From assembly GCF_012184415.1 (NCBI RefSeq), contig NZ_VTOX01000005.1, positions 248,001 through 312,000 on the forward strand: a DNA stretch of 64,000 bases, in the 5' to 3' direction. The position numbers and the translations under genes were made by a program. The notes beneath the pieces were generated by a model. The model did not search any database and was not told where the DNA came from. It worked only from the letters and a program-made list of their open reading frames with translations. Positions 28,940-38,087 of this stretch are shown here, in pieces (the stretch's first letter is position 1; every line of letters starts with the position of its first letter). The DNA comes from Ramlibacter lithotrophicus. GTDB lineage: Bacteria > Pseudomonadota > Gammaproteobacteria > Burkholderiales > Burkholderiaceae_C.

Positions 28940-29791
28940 ATGGTCGAACGACGTCCCCTCGCCACGGCCGTTTCCCACCTGGTGCTCGCGCTGGGTGTGC
29001 TGGTCATCGCCTTTCCGCTCTACGTCACCTTCGTCGCCAGCACCCATACGGCGCTGGACATCGTCCAGGTGCCGATGCCGATGTTGCCCGGCCCGCACCT
29101 GGTCGAGAACTACACCGCCGCCATCATGGGCACCAGCGACAGCGCCGCCTCGACAGCGCCGGTGGGCCGCATGATGGTCGTGAGCCTGATCACCGCCTTG
29201 GTCATCGCCATCGGCAAGATCGCGATCTCGCTGCTGTCGGCCTTCGCCATCGTCTACTTCCGTTTCCCGGGACGGATGTTCTTCTTCTGGGCGATCTTCG
29301 TGACGCTCATGCTGCCGGTGGAGGTGCGCATCGGGCCCACCTACCAGGTGGTCTCCGACCTCGGCATGCTCAACTCCTATGCCGGGCTGACGGTGCCGCT
29401 GATCGCCTCGGCCACCGCGACGTTCCTGTTCCGCCAGTTCTTCCTCACTGTCCCCGACGAGCTGGTGGAGGCCGCGCGCGTCGACGGCGCCGGCCCGATG
29501 CGCTTCTTCAAGGACGTCCTGCTGCCGCTCTCCACCACCAGCGTCGCCGCCCTCTTCGTGATCCAGTTCATCTACGGCTGGAACCAGTACCTGTGGCCGC
29601 TGCTGGTCACCACGGACGAATCGATGTATCCGGTGGTGATGGGCATCAAGCGCATGATCTCCGGCGGCGATGCGGCCAACGACTGGAACATCGTGATGGC
29701 CACGGCCATCCTGGCGATGATCCCGCCGGCGCTGGTGGTGCTGCTGATGCAGAAATGGTTCGTCAAGGGCCTGGTCGATTCCGAGAAATAG
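28940..29791 (+). CDS. ugpE: sn-Glycerol-3-phosphate ABC transporter permease UgpE
   Basis: 283-residue inner-membrane permease, six predicted helices, with EAA loop [20 protein letters not shown] near residue 178. The N-terminal helix ([21 protein letters not shown]) and C-terminal VKGLVDSEK match UgpE. It pairs with UgpA to form the channel. It begins one base after the ugpA stop, and ugpC starts two bases after its own stop, so the genes are tightly coupled. Confidence 0.95.
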   Translation: MVERRPLATAVSHLVLALGVLVIAFPLYVTFVASTHTALDIVQVPMPMLPGPHLVENYTAAIMGTSDSAASTAPVGRMMVVSLITALVIAIGKIAISLLSAFAIVYFRFPGRMFFFWAIFVTLMLPVEVRIGPTYQVVSDLGMLNSYAGLTVPLIASATATFLFRQFFLTVPDELVEAARVDGAGPMRFFKDVLLPLSTTSVAALFVIQFIYGWNQYLWPLLVTTDESMYPVVMGIKRMISGGDAANDWNIVMATAILAMIPPALVVLLMQKWFVKGLVDSEK

Positions 29792-29793
29792 AA

Positions 29794-30806
<1,013 letters not shown>

Positions 30807-30807
<1 letters not shown>

Positions 30808-31544
30808 TGAAGCCCTGGCCGTACCCGCGCTGGATCGCGCACCGCGGCGCCGGCAAGCTGGCGCCGGAAAACACCATGGCCGCCTTCCGCCTGGGCGCGA
30901 GCCACGGCTACCGCATGTTCGAGTGCGACGCCAAGCTCTCAGCCGACGGCGTCGCCTTCCTGCTGCACGACGCGACGCTGGAGCGCACGACCAACGGCGC
31001 CGGCATCGCCGGCGAGCAGCCGTGGCGCGAACTGGCCCGGCTCGACGCCGGCGGCTGGCACTCGCGCGCCTATGCGGGTGAACCGGTGCCCACGCTCGAG
31101 AACCTGATGCGGTTCTGCCGCGCCGGCGGGTACTTCCTGGACCTGGAGATCAAGCCGACCCCGGGCGTCGAGCGGCACACCGGCGAGGTGGTCGCGCGCG
31201 AGGCGGCGCGCTGCTTCGCCGACGCGGCGGTGCCGCCGTTCCTCACCTCGTTCCGGCCCGAGGCGCTGGCCGGCGCCCAGGCCTCGGCGCCGCACCTGCC
31301 GCGCGGGCTGCTGCTGGACACGCTGTGGAACGGCTGGTTCGACGTCGCGCGCCAGCTCGATTGCGCGGCGATCGTCTGCAACCACGCGCTGTGGGACGAG
31401 GCGGTCGTGGCGCAGGTGCACGGCGCCGGGATGCGCTGCCTCAGCTACACGGTGAACGACGAATGGGCCGCCGCGCGCCTCATCGCGCTGGGGACCGACG
31501 GGATCGTCACCGACCGCGTGGACCTGTTCAGCCCGGCGGACTGA
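30807..31544 (+). CDS. ugpQ: Glycerophosphodiester phosphodiesterase UgpQ
   Basis: 245-residue cytoplasmic phosphodiesterase that hydrolyses glycerophosphodiesters to glycerol-3-phosphate and an alcohol. GDPD family motifs are present: WIAHRGAGKLAPENTMAAF at the N-terminus, then ECDAKLSADGVAFLLHDATLERTTN, both split by normal spacing, and LDLEIKPT near residue 113. Its ATG shares one base with the ugpC stop (TGATG). Together with ugpBAEC it forms a complete uptake and hydrolysis operon. Confidence 0.95.
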
Positions 31545-31551
31545 GCGGCGC

Positions 31552-32379
31552 TCAGCTCTTGCCGCCGCCGGCCGCGCGCCCGGCCACGCTGGCGGGATCC
31601 TGGGCGGGGGCGCCGATCGGCCCGCTGGAAGCCAGCAAATCCTTGTTCCCGCCGACCAGGTCCACCCGCAGCACCTGCGCGATCAGCTGGCCCGGCCCGG
31701 GGCCGATGGCCGCTTCCTGCACGAACACGTAGACGCGCAGCGAGCCGGTGAGCGCCAGCGGCGTATTGGTGCGCAACTGCTCGATCCTGCGCGCCGCCGC
31801 CTCGTCCTCGACCCGCAGCAGGGCGAAGTCGGCGCCGTTGGAAAACGCCAGCGAGTAATCCGCCGCCGTCCGCGCGAGGTCGAAGCCGCGCATGAAAGTG
31901 ATCTTCGAGTCGGGGCCGACGGCGCGCAGCGGAAAGCCCTTCCTGAACACGTCGTACGGGCCCAGCGTGGCCTCCGTCTGGACCACGCGGTAGCGCAGCA
32001 AGGGATTGGCGGCGATGCGCCGCGCGCCCTCGCCGATCTGCGCGGCCAGCTGCGCCGTCGTTTCCTTCTTCTTCGCCTCGTCATACTGCGACTTGACGAT
32101 CGGGGCGTCCGCGGCCTCCTTGGCCGCATCCACGGGTTGGCCGCTCACGGCGTAGAACAGCTCCGCCAGGTCGCGCCGGGTGGCGATGTGCTGGGAGGCA
32201 AAGGATTCCGGCTGGACGGCCGGGTCGGCCAGCGGCACCGCGGGCACGCGCGGGGCCGGGGCAGCGGCGGGCGCGGTGGACGAGGAAGCGGCGTTGGCCT
32301 GCGTCCATACGTCGGCGCCCTGGCCGCTGCACGCGCCCAGCAGCGACAACGAAATCCATGCGGGCAACAAACGACGCAT
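31552..32379 (-). CDS. Hypothetical lipoprotein
   Basis: 275-residue protein with a lipoprotein signal (MRRLLPAWISLSLLGAC; lipobox LGAC with Cys at 17) followed by an Ala/Pro-rich linker. The mature part contains RRDLAELFYAVSGQPVD and a middle alpha/beta region (GPYDVFRKGFPLRAVGPDSK). I do not recognise the family with certainty; it resembles DUF4852-type bacterial lipoproteins. It converges with ugpQ, with stops seven bases apart. The location is probably periplasmic, membrane-anchored. Confidence 0.75.
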   Translation of the reverse strand: MRRLLPAWISLSLLGACSGQGADVWTQANAASSSTAPAAAPAPRVPAVPLADPAVQPESFASQHIATRRDLAELFYAVSGQPVDAAKEAADAPIVKSQYDEAKKKETTAQLAAQIGEGARRIAANPLLRYRVVQTEATLGPYDVFRKGFPLRAVGPDSKITFMRGFDLARTAADYSLAFSNGADFALLRVEDEAAARRIEQLRTNTPLALTGSLRVYVFVQEAAIGPGPGQLIAQVLRVDLVGGNKDLLASSGPIGAPAQDPASVAGRAAGGGKS

Positions 32380-32566
32380 CCCGGTGCTCTCCCTAGCTCG
32401 ACTTCAGGCCGGCTCCACGGGGGCGCCGACGGCGCACCTGTCCTGCAGAGCCATAGCGTGAGATTAAGTCACTTCCATGACCATCTGTGTAACACGGTTG
32501 GGCGACCGGCGCGAACCGTGCAGTAGTACCGCACTCGAGTTGCGGGGCGGCGACTGGAGCGGCGCG

Positions 32567-33163
32567 CTACCGCAGGTCGCCCGCCAGGCAGGCGAGGGTC
32601 TCGGCGGGGATGGCGACATGCGCCGGGTAGTTGCGGTGGTCGCACCCGAGCTTGACGCCGGCACCCGCCCGGATCGCCGCCGCCGTCGCCGCCGGGAATT
32701 CGAACCGCAGGAAATGCACGGCCGACGTCTTCTGGTCGTTCTCGCGGTCGAGGTCCTCGTCGGCGATCGCGTACACCCTCGGCTGCCCTTCCACCTCGAC
32801 GAACATGCGGTCCTCGATCCCGATCAGCCGGGCCAGTTCGCGCTGGCGTTCGTTGACGTCGGGATACTCGATCAGCATCGTGGCCTTCCAGTTGCTGCCG
32901 TCCGGCGCCAGCGGCGCGTAGGTCTCCAGTTCGTGCCCGATCGCGTCTTCCTCGAAGATCTTCTCGATCCGCAGCATCTCCTGGATCTGATAGCGGATGG
33001 TGCGCTCGTCCTCGAACTGCAGCGTGACGTGGTCGCCCAGCGCGACACTGCGCAGCTTGCGGTGCGCGATGACCTCCGCCTTGTGCTGCTTGCGCCAGGT
33101 GCTGTAAGCCTCCAGCGTCATGAGGCTTTCGCGGGTGATCTTTCCGGTCAGTTGCATGATCAT
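32567..33163 (-). CDS. DUF3501 family protein
   Basis: 198-residue protein matching DUF3501, beginning KITRESLMTLEAYSTWRKQ and containing GDHVTLQFEDERTIRYQIQEM and IEKIFEE, then ELETYAPLAPDGSNWKATML. It is helical with a conserved Glu-rich region and has no recognisable catalytic motif. In many bacteria it is encoded with the GlpC/HdrD-like Fe-S protein and a rubrerythrin, the arrangement found here. Probably part of the same redox function; biochemical role unknown. The ATG at 33163 has a second in-frame Met two codons later. Confidence 0.85.
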   Translation of the reverse strand: MIMQLTGKITRESLMTLEAYSTWRKQHKAEVIAHRKLRSVALGDHVTLQFEDERTIRYQIQEMLRIEKIFEEDAIGHELETYAPLAPDGSNWKATMLIEYPDVNERQRELARLIGIEDRMFVEVEGQPRVYAIADEDLDRENDQKTSAVHFLRFEFPAATAAAIRAGAGVKLGCDHRNYPAHVAIPAETLACLAGDLR

Positions 33164-33207
33164 TTCAATCCATTGGCGACGGGGCCGAAGACCTGTTCAG
33201 TCAGTTG

Positions 33208-33231
33208 GGGACAGAGCTGGAGATCTGTCCC
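33208..33231. repeat. REP-like palindrome GGGACAGA...TCTGTCCC
   Basis: 8-bp perfect inverted arms with an 8-base loop between the Fe-S protein stop and the DUF3501 start. The left arm is preceded by TTG, giving TTGGGGACAGA, close in form to the TTGGGGTCAGA repeats near valS. Looks like an extragenic palindromic element; no REP-associated transposase gene is in the window. Confidence 0.45.
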
Positions 33232-33248
33232 GCAAGACATTCCGGGAA

Positions 33249-34601
33249 TCAGCTCAATCCATAGGCCTTGCGCAGCAGCGTCAGCGGATGCGCCAGCCGC
33301 GGCTCGCCGAGCTGGTTGACCTCGAAACCCTGCTCGATGTGGTGGCCGCCCAAGGGGCAGTCCGAGCTGATGTAGTCGGGCAGCCCGCCCTGCGGGTGGT
33401 CGGCCATCTTCCTGAACAGCGGCTTGCCGATCTTCATCGCCATCGCATGCCCGTGCTTCTTGACGCCGTAGGTGCCGGCGTGCCCTGAGCACCGCTCCAC
33501 GGTCTGCACCGAGGTCTGCGGAATCAGTTTCAGCAGCTCCTCGGTCTTGCGGCCGATGTTCTGCACCCGGCCATGGCACGGGACGTGGTAGCTCACCTTG
33601 CCGAGCGGCTGCGGGAACTCGGTCTTGAGCAACCCGTCGCGCTGGCGCGCGGCCAGGTATTCGAACGGGTCCCACATCGCTTCCTTCACCGCCTGCACGT
33701 CGGGCTCGTCCGGGTACATCAGCGGCAGTTCCTGCTTGAACATCAGCGTGCAGCTCGGCACGGCGCTGAGGATCGCGTAGCCCTCCTTCGCGTATTTCGC
33801 GAGGACGGGGATGTTCGCCTCCTTGGCGCGGTTCACCGAGTCGAGGTCGCCGATCTCCAGCTTGGGCATGCCGCAGCAGCGCTCCTTGTGCACCAGTTCG
33901 TAGGGAATCTCGTTGTGCCGCAGCACGGCCAGCAGGTCGTGGCCGATGCCCGGCTCGTTGTAGTTGATGTAGCAGGTGGCGAAGATCGCGACCTTGCCCG
34001 GCGTCTTGGCGCCGTCCTTCACCGGGAACTGCTCCGACTTCCCGGCGCCGGACCGGAACTTGCGCGTCGCCAGGTCCGGCAGCCAGGCGTCGCGGTCCAC
34101 GTGCATCACCTTCTCCAGCGCGGCGCGGGCCGGCTTCGTGTGGTTGATCGCGTTGGCGGCCTGCACCACGACCGGGATGCCGGCCAGCTTGCCGTGCACG
34201 TCGGTCGACGCCAGCAGGCTGTCGCGCCGCGACACGCCGCCGTTCCTGAACTTGATCGCCTTGGCGCGCAGCATGGTGTGCGGGAAGTCCAGGTTCCACT
34301 CGTGCGGTGGCACGTACGGGCACTTGGTCATGTAGCACAGGTCGCACAGGTAGCAGTGGTCGACCACCTTCCAGTAGTCGGCCTTGGCCACGCCGTCGAC
34401 CTCGCCCGACGAGCTTTCGTCGACCAGGTCGAACAGGGTCGGGAACGACCCGCACAGGCTCACGCAGCGGCGGCAGCCATGGCAGATGTCGAACACCCGC
34501 TCCAGCTCGGCGAACGCCTTCGCTTCGTCGTAGTACTCGGGATTGCGCCAGTCGACGGGATGGCGGGTCGGCGCTTCGAGGCTGCCTTCGCGTGCGGCCA
34601 T
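33249..34601 (-). CDS. GlpC/HdrD-like (Fe-S)-binding oxidoreductase subunit
   Basis: 450-residue protein with two N-terminal 4Fe-4S motifs (CHGCRRCVSLC near residue 40 and CYLCDLCYMTKCP near 82) and two C-terminal CCG-type domains. The first has KERCCGMPKLEIGD near residue 240; the second reads VERCSGHAGTYG near residue 370, with Ser in place of one Cys. It resembles the anchor/electron-transfer subunits GlpC and heterodisulfide reductase HdrD. It is encoded with rubrerythrin and DUF3501, which suggests a role in peroxide or disulfide-linked electron transfer. The ATG at 34601 fits MAAREGSLEAPTRHPVDW. Confidence 0.88.
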   Translation of the reverse strand: MAAREGSLEAPTRHPVDWRNPEYYDEAKAFAELERVFDICHGCRRCVSLCGSFPTLFDLVDESSSGEVDGVAKADYWKVVDHCYLCDLCYMTKCPYVPPHEWNLDFPHTMLRAKAIKFRNGGVSRRDSLLASTDVHGKLAGIPVVVQAANAINHTKPARAALEKVMHVDRDAWLPDLATRKFRSGAGKSEQFPVKDGAKTPGKVAIFATCYINYNEPGIGHDLLAVLRHNEIPYELVHKERCCGMPKLEIGDLDSVNRAKEANIPVLAKYAKEGYAILSAVPSCTLMFKQELPLMYPDEPDVQAVKEAMWDPFEYLAARQRDGLLKTEFPQPLGKVSYHVPCHGRVQNIGRKTEELLKLIPQTSVQTVERCSGHAGTYGVKKHGHAMAMKIGKPLFRKMADHPQGGLPDYISSDCPLGGHHIEQGFEVNQLGEPRLAHPLTLLRKAYGLS

Positions 34602-34674
34602 GATGCTTTCTTTCTAGAAGGGCTCGGGTGAGGAGCGCGCCCTCACCCCAGGCCTCCGGTGGCGGGGGGTATTT

Positions 34675-34737
34675 GCCCCCACCCCAACCCTCCCCCGCTG
34701 GGGAGGGAGCCAATGCGCCCTCCCCGGAGGGGGAGGG
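34675..34737. repeat. GC-rich dispersed repeat with two CCCTCCCC hairpins
   Basis: Two consecutive hairpins with identical arms, CCCTCCCC-N4-GGGGAGGG (34688-34707 and 34718-34737). The first is preceded by a 22-base C-rich block that recurs in inverse orientation at 54133-54154. It lies between the rubrerythrin stop and the Fe-S protein start, where it may limit or insulate transcription. Confidence 0.65.
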
Positions 34738-34748
34738 AAGCAAAGACC

Positions 34749-35171
34749 TCAGTCGGTCAGTTCGTTCAGCGCCTTGGTGTAGCGGTTGGCGTGCGAGCGC
34801 TCGGCCTTGGCCAGGGTCTCGAACCAGTCGGCGATCTCGTCGAAGCCTTCGTCGCGCGCCGTCCTGGCCATGCCCGGGTACATGTCGGTGTACTCGTGCG
34901 TCTCGCCGGCGACGGCGGCCTGCAGGTTCTCGCGGGTCCGGCCGATCGGCAGCCCGGTGGCCGGGTCACCGCACTGCTCCAGCCACTCCAGGTGGCCGTG
35001 CGCATGGCCGGTCTCGCCCTCGGCGGTGGAGCGGAACAGCGCCGCCACGTCGTTCTGGCCCTCGACGTCCGCCTTGTTCGCGAAGTACAGGTAGCGCCGG
35101 TTGGCCTGGGACTCGCCTGCGAACGCGGCCTTCAGGTTCTCTTCCGTTTTGGAGCCTTTGAGTGCTGCCAT
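34749..35171 (-). CDS. Rubrerythrin-family protein (no rubredoxin domain)
   Basis: 140-residue ferritin-like di-iron protein. Four-helix-bundle iron ligands are visible: [12 protein letters not shown] (Glu near 20), [11 protein letters not shown] (Glu near 53, His), [13 protein letters not shown] and AERSHANRY near the C-terminus. The C-terminal rubredoxin domain of classical rubrerythrin is absent, so electrons must come from another carrier, plausibly the Fe-S protein encoded next. Expected role: cytoplasmic peroxide reduction. The ATG at 35171 is followed by [13 protein letters not shown], typical of the family. It heads the leftward redox cluster. Confidence 0.92.
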   Translation of the reverse strand: MAALKGSKTEENLKAAFAGESQANRRYLYFANKADVEGQNDVAALFRSTAEGETGHAHGHLEWLEQCGDPATGLPIGRTRENLQAAVAGETHEYTDMYPGMARTARDEGFDEIADWFETLAKAERSHANRYTKALNELTD

Positions 35172-35237
35172 GGTGACCTCTCCTTGGGTTGATGATCGGC
35201 GACCGGGCGCCTCGCGGCGCCCGGACCGACCGAAGAT

Positions 35238-35300
35238 TAGACGCGGGTCCGGGCTGCGTCTAATTGGATGGATTAATTCACATCATAGCCGTTGGCTATG
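35238..35300. promoter_or_regulatory. Two palindromes in the rubrerythrin/VOC divergent region
   Basis: Within the 242-bp gap between divergently transcribed rubrerythrin and VOC genes are TAGACGC-N11-GCGTCTA (35238-35262) and a tighter CATAGCC-gtt-GGCTATG (35284-35300). Both are perfect 7-bp inverted repeats in an AT-richer stretch and are good candidates for transcription-factor operators. No regulator gene is adjacent. Confidence 0.5.
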
Positions 35301-35413
35301 GTAGAGATAGAAATCATTGCCTTGTTCGCGACGCGGTCCGCCGGCATCTCGCCGCCGGCGGCCGGCTTAGCATCGCACCGACAGTCCGCACCAGTGAATC
35401 CAGGGAGACTTCC

Positions 35414-36031
35414 ATGGCCGCCGTTCCGCAAGCAGGCGCGATTCCCGCGCCGCCGCCGATCCAGCAACTGCACCACTACGCCTACCGCGCCCGCGACGCC
35501 GAGGAGACGCGGCATTTCTACGAGGACATCCTCGGGCTCCCGCTCTACCACATCATCCAGAGCGACCACGTCCCCAGCACCGGCGAGTACTGCCCGTACA
35601 CGCACTTCTTCTTCCGGCTGCAGGACGGCTCGTTCATCGCCTTCTTCGACCTCGGCGACGACGTGAAGTGCGAGCCCTCGCCCAACACGCCGATCTGGGT
35701 CAACCACATCTCGTTCCGGGTCGACTCGATGCAGGCCCTGCTGGACATGAAGGCGCGGCTGGAAGCGCACGGCATCGAGGTACTCGGCGTCACTGACCAC
35801 CACATCTTCCACAGCATCTACTTCTTCGACCCGAACGGGATCCGCCTGGAGCTCACGGCGCAACTGGCCGACGAATTCCAGATGCTGCAGGAGAGCCGGA
35901 CGGCCCATGCGCGCCTGCAGGAGTGGACCGCGCGCAAGGAGCAGTGGCGGCGCGAGCGGGCCGCCGGCCAGGCCGCCGAGCCGCTCAAGCCGCAGCGCAA
36001 CGACCGGCCCGAGGTCGGCGCGCGACAATAG
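35414..36031 (+). CDS. VOC-family (glyoxalase/dioxygenase fold) protein
   Basis: 205-residue vicinal-oxygen-chelate protein. Metal-ligand positions match the fold: LHHYAYRARDAEETRHFYED (His near residue 20), WVNHISFRV (His near 97) and GIRLELT (Glu near 147). The last ~45 residues are a charged helical tail. Possible activities include extradiol dioxygenase or glyoxalase-type chemistry. It lies 67 bases upstream of the MhpA-like FAD monooxygenase, so the two probably act on one aromatic substrate. The ATG at 35414 has GGGAG upstream; the longer frame from 35264 crosses the palindromic promoter region and is rejected. Confidence 0.88.
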   Translation: MAAVPQAGAIPAPPPIQQLHHYAYRARDAEETRHFYEDILGLPLYHIIQSDHVPSTGEYCPYTHFFFRLQDGSFIAFFDLGDDVKCEPSPNTPIWVNHISFRVDSMQALLDMKARLEAHGIEVLGVTDHHIFHSIYFFDPNGIRLELTAQLADEFQMLQESRTAHARLQEWTARKEQWRRERAAGQAAEPLKPQRNDRPEVGARQ

Positions 36032-36098
36032 GGCCGTCCGCCTGGTCCGCGCGGCGCCGCGCGCCGCCGGCCAGCCGCGGCAGCACGAGGAGAAGCAC

Positions 36099-37892
36099 AT
36101 GCCGGCCGACTACGCCGAGACACCGTTTGCCAGCGGCTACGAATTCACCGAAGGCAGCGGCTACCAGCTGCCCGAGTATCCGTTCGAGGCGCCGCCCGAG
36201 ATCGCGAGCGGCCAGACCAGCCATCACCACGTCGTGATCGTCGGCGCCGGGCTGGCCGGGCTCACGCTGGCCTGCGCCCTCGCCCGCTACGGCGTGCCGG
36301 CGCTGCTGCTGGACGAGGACAACACGGTCGGCGCCAAGGGTGCATCGTCGCGCGGCATCTGCTACACCCAGAAGTCGCTGGAGATCTTCGAGCGGCTGGG
36401 CGTATACGAGCGCATCGCGGCCAAGGGCATCCAGTGGAGCGTGGGCCGCACCTTCGCCGGCAGCGACGAGATCTATTCGTTCGACCTGCGCCAGCAGAGC
36501 AACTACAACCTCTCGAGCCAGCCGCCCTTCATCAACATCCAGCAGTTCTACATCGAGGGCTACCTGGTCGAGCGGCTGGCCGAACTGGGCCACGTGCAGG
36601 TGCGCTGGAAGAACCGGGTCACCGCGTTCCGCCAGGACGGCGAAGCGGCGACGCTCACGGTGGCCACGCCGGCCGGCGATTACCAGGTGCGAGCCGACTA
36701 CGTGGTGGACGCCACCGGCGCGCACAGTCCTTTCCGCGGCTGGGTGGGCGCCTCGGTCACGGCGAAGAAGGGCGACGACCGCTGGTGCATCGCCGACGTG
36801 CGCTTCTCGAAGCGGCCGCCGGTGGAGCGCCACACCTGGATCGAGGCGCCGTTCAACGACAACCGCGCCGTGTGGCAGCACCTGATGGCCGACAACGTCT
36901 GGCGCATCGACTACCAGATGGCGCCAGACTCGGATCCGGTGGCGGTCAGCAAGGAGTCGGTGGTGCGCGAGCGGCTGGCGCGCCAGTTCGGCGCCGACTG
37001 CGAACTGGACATCGTGTGGGTGGGGCCGTACGCCTACCGCAGCGAGTGCATGGACCGCATGCGGCATGGCCGGGTGTTCTTCATGGGCGATGCCGCCAAG
37101 GTGGTGAGCCCCTTCGGCGCCCGCGGCGGCAACACCGGCGTGTCCGACGCCGACAACCTGGCCTGGAAGCTGGCGGCCGTGATGAAGGGCCGGGCCGACC
37201 CGGCGCTCCTGGACAGCTACGACGAGGAGCGGCACGAGGCGGCGCTGCAGAACGTGCGCGTCACCAACCGCACCTCGCGCTTCCTGCGGCCGCAGCCCGG
37301 CCAGCAGAAGCTGTTCCGCGACGCCGTGATCAGCCTGGCGCGGCGGCACGCCTTCGCCCGGCCACTGGTCAACACGGGCCGGATGGCAATCGCCAATCCG
37401 TACACCCGCTCCAGCGCCTGCGACAGGACCGGCGGCCAGCCGGTGCAGAACGTGAGCTTCGGCTGGGCCGACGGCTCGCCCGGCAGCGTCAACGACCTGG
37501 TCGAATGGGCCGAGGGGCGCCTGTTGCTGCTGGTCTTCGGCGACACCAGCCCGCAGGCGCTGCAGCGGCTGGCCGCGATCACCGAGACCATGCCGGTGCG
37601 CGCGGTTCAGGTGGTGGGCACCGAGGACATGCCGATGGCGCTGGAGCACGTGCTCGATCCCAAGGGCCACCTGCAAGGCGCCTGCCACGTGTTCGGCCAC
37701 GCCTGGGCGCTGGTGCGGCCGGACAGTTACGTCGCGGCCACCGGCGAGAGCATCGATGCGACGCTGGTGCATGCGATCGCCAGGGCGCTGGGCCTCAAGG
37801 ACGAAGCCGCCGGCCCGGCCGCCCAGATCCACAGCCCGCAACTGGGCGCGGAGCCACCCAGCTTCGAAGCGACGGGCGAGGAGGCGGCGTGA
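36099..37892 (+). CDS. FAD-dependent aromatic-ring hydroxylase (MhpA-like)
   Basis: 597-residue class A flavoprotein monooxygenase. The FAD motif is VVIVGAGLAGLTLACALARYG near residue 45 (its GxGxxG core only), the ribityl-binding GD motif is GRVFFMGDAAKVVSPFGARG near 325, and a thioredoxin-like C-terminal domain (VNDLVEWAEGRLLLLVFGD) follows, as in MhpA/PheA-type phenolic hydroxylases. Likely hydroxylates a phenolic or resorcinol-type substrate with NAD(P)H and O2. Strong AGGAG before the ATG at 36099. A 7-bp hairpin (GCCGGCG-tgct-CGCCGGC, 37894-37911) directly follows the stop. An AT-richer island begins downstream. Confidence 0.9.
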   Translation: MPADYAETPFASGYEFTEGSGYQLPEYPFEAPPEIASGQTSHHHVVIVGAGLAGLTLACALARYGVPALLLDEDNTVGAKGASSRGICYTQKSLEIFERLGVYERIAAKGIQWSVGRTFAGSDEIYSFDLRQQSNYNLSSQPPFINIQQFYIEGYLVERLAELGHVQVRWKNRVTAFRQDGEAATLTVATPAGDYQVRADYVVDATGAHSPFRGWVGASVTAKKGDDRWCIADVRFSKRPPVERHTWIEAPFNDNRAVWQHLMADNVWRIDYQMAPDSDPVAVSKESVVRERLARQFGADCELDIVWVGPYAYRSECMDRMRHGRVFFMGDAAKVVSPFGARGGNTGVSDADNLAWKLAAVMKGRADPALLDSYDEERHEAALQNVRVTNRTSRFLRPQPGQQKLFRDAVISLARRHAFARPLVNTGRMAIANPYTRSSACDRTGGQPVQNVSFGWADGSPGSVNDLVEWAEGRLLLLVFGDTSPQALQRLAAITETMPVRAVQVVGTEDMPMALEHVLDPKGHLQGACHVFGHAWALVRPDSYVAATGESIDATLVHAIARALGLKDEAAGPAAQIHSPQLGAEPPSFEATGEEAA

Positions 37893-38087
37893 GGCCGGCG
37901 TGCTCGCCGGCGCGCGCCGGCGGCCCCAGGCGACTCTAGTGCGACTGCGATTGGCCGATGTGCGCGACCAGCGCGACAATCCGCCTCTGGACGTAGCCCT
38001 GCTGCGGATACGGCACGTCGCGGCAGTACTCGGCGGCTTCGCCGGTCTCTGCGGCGAGCAATCGCGCCCCCAATACCCTGGGGAATG

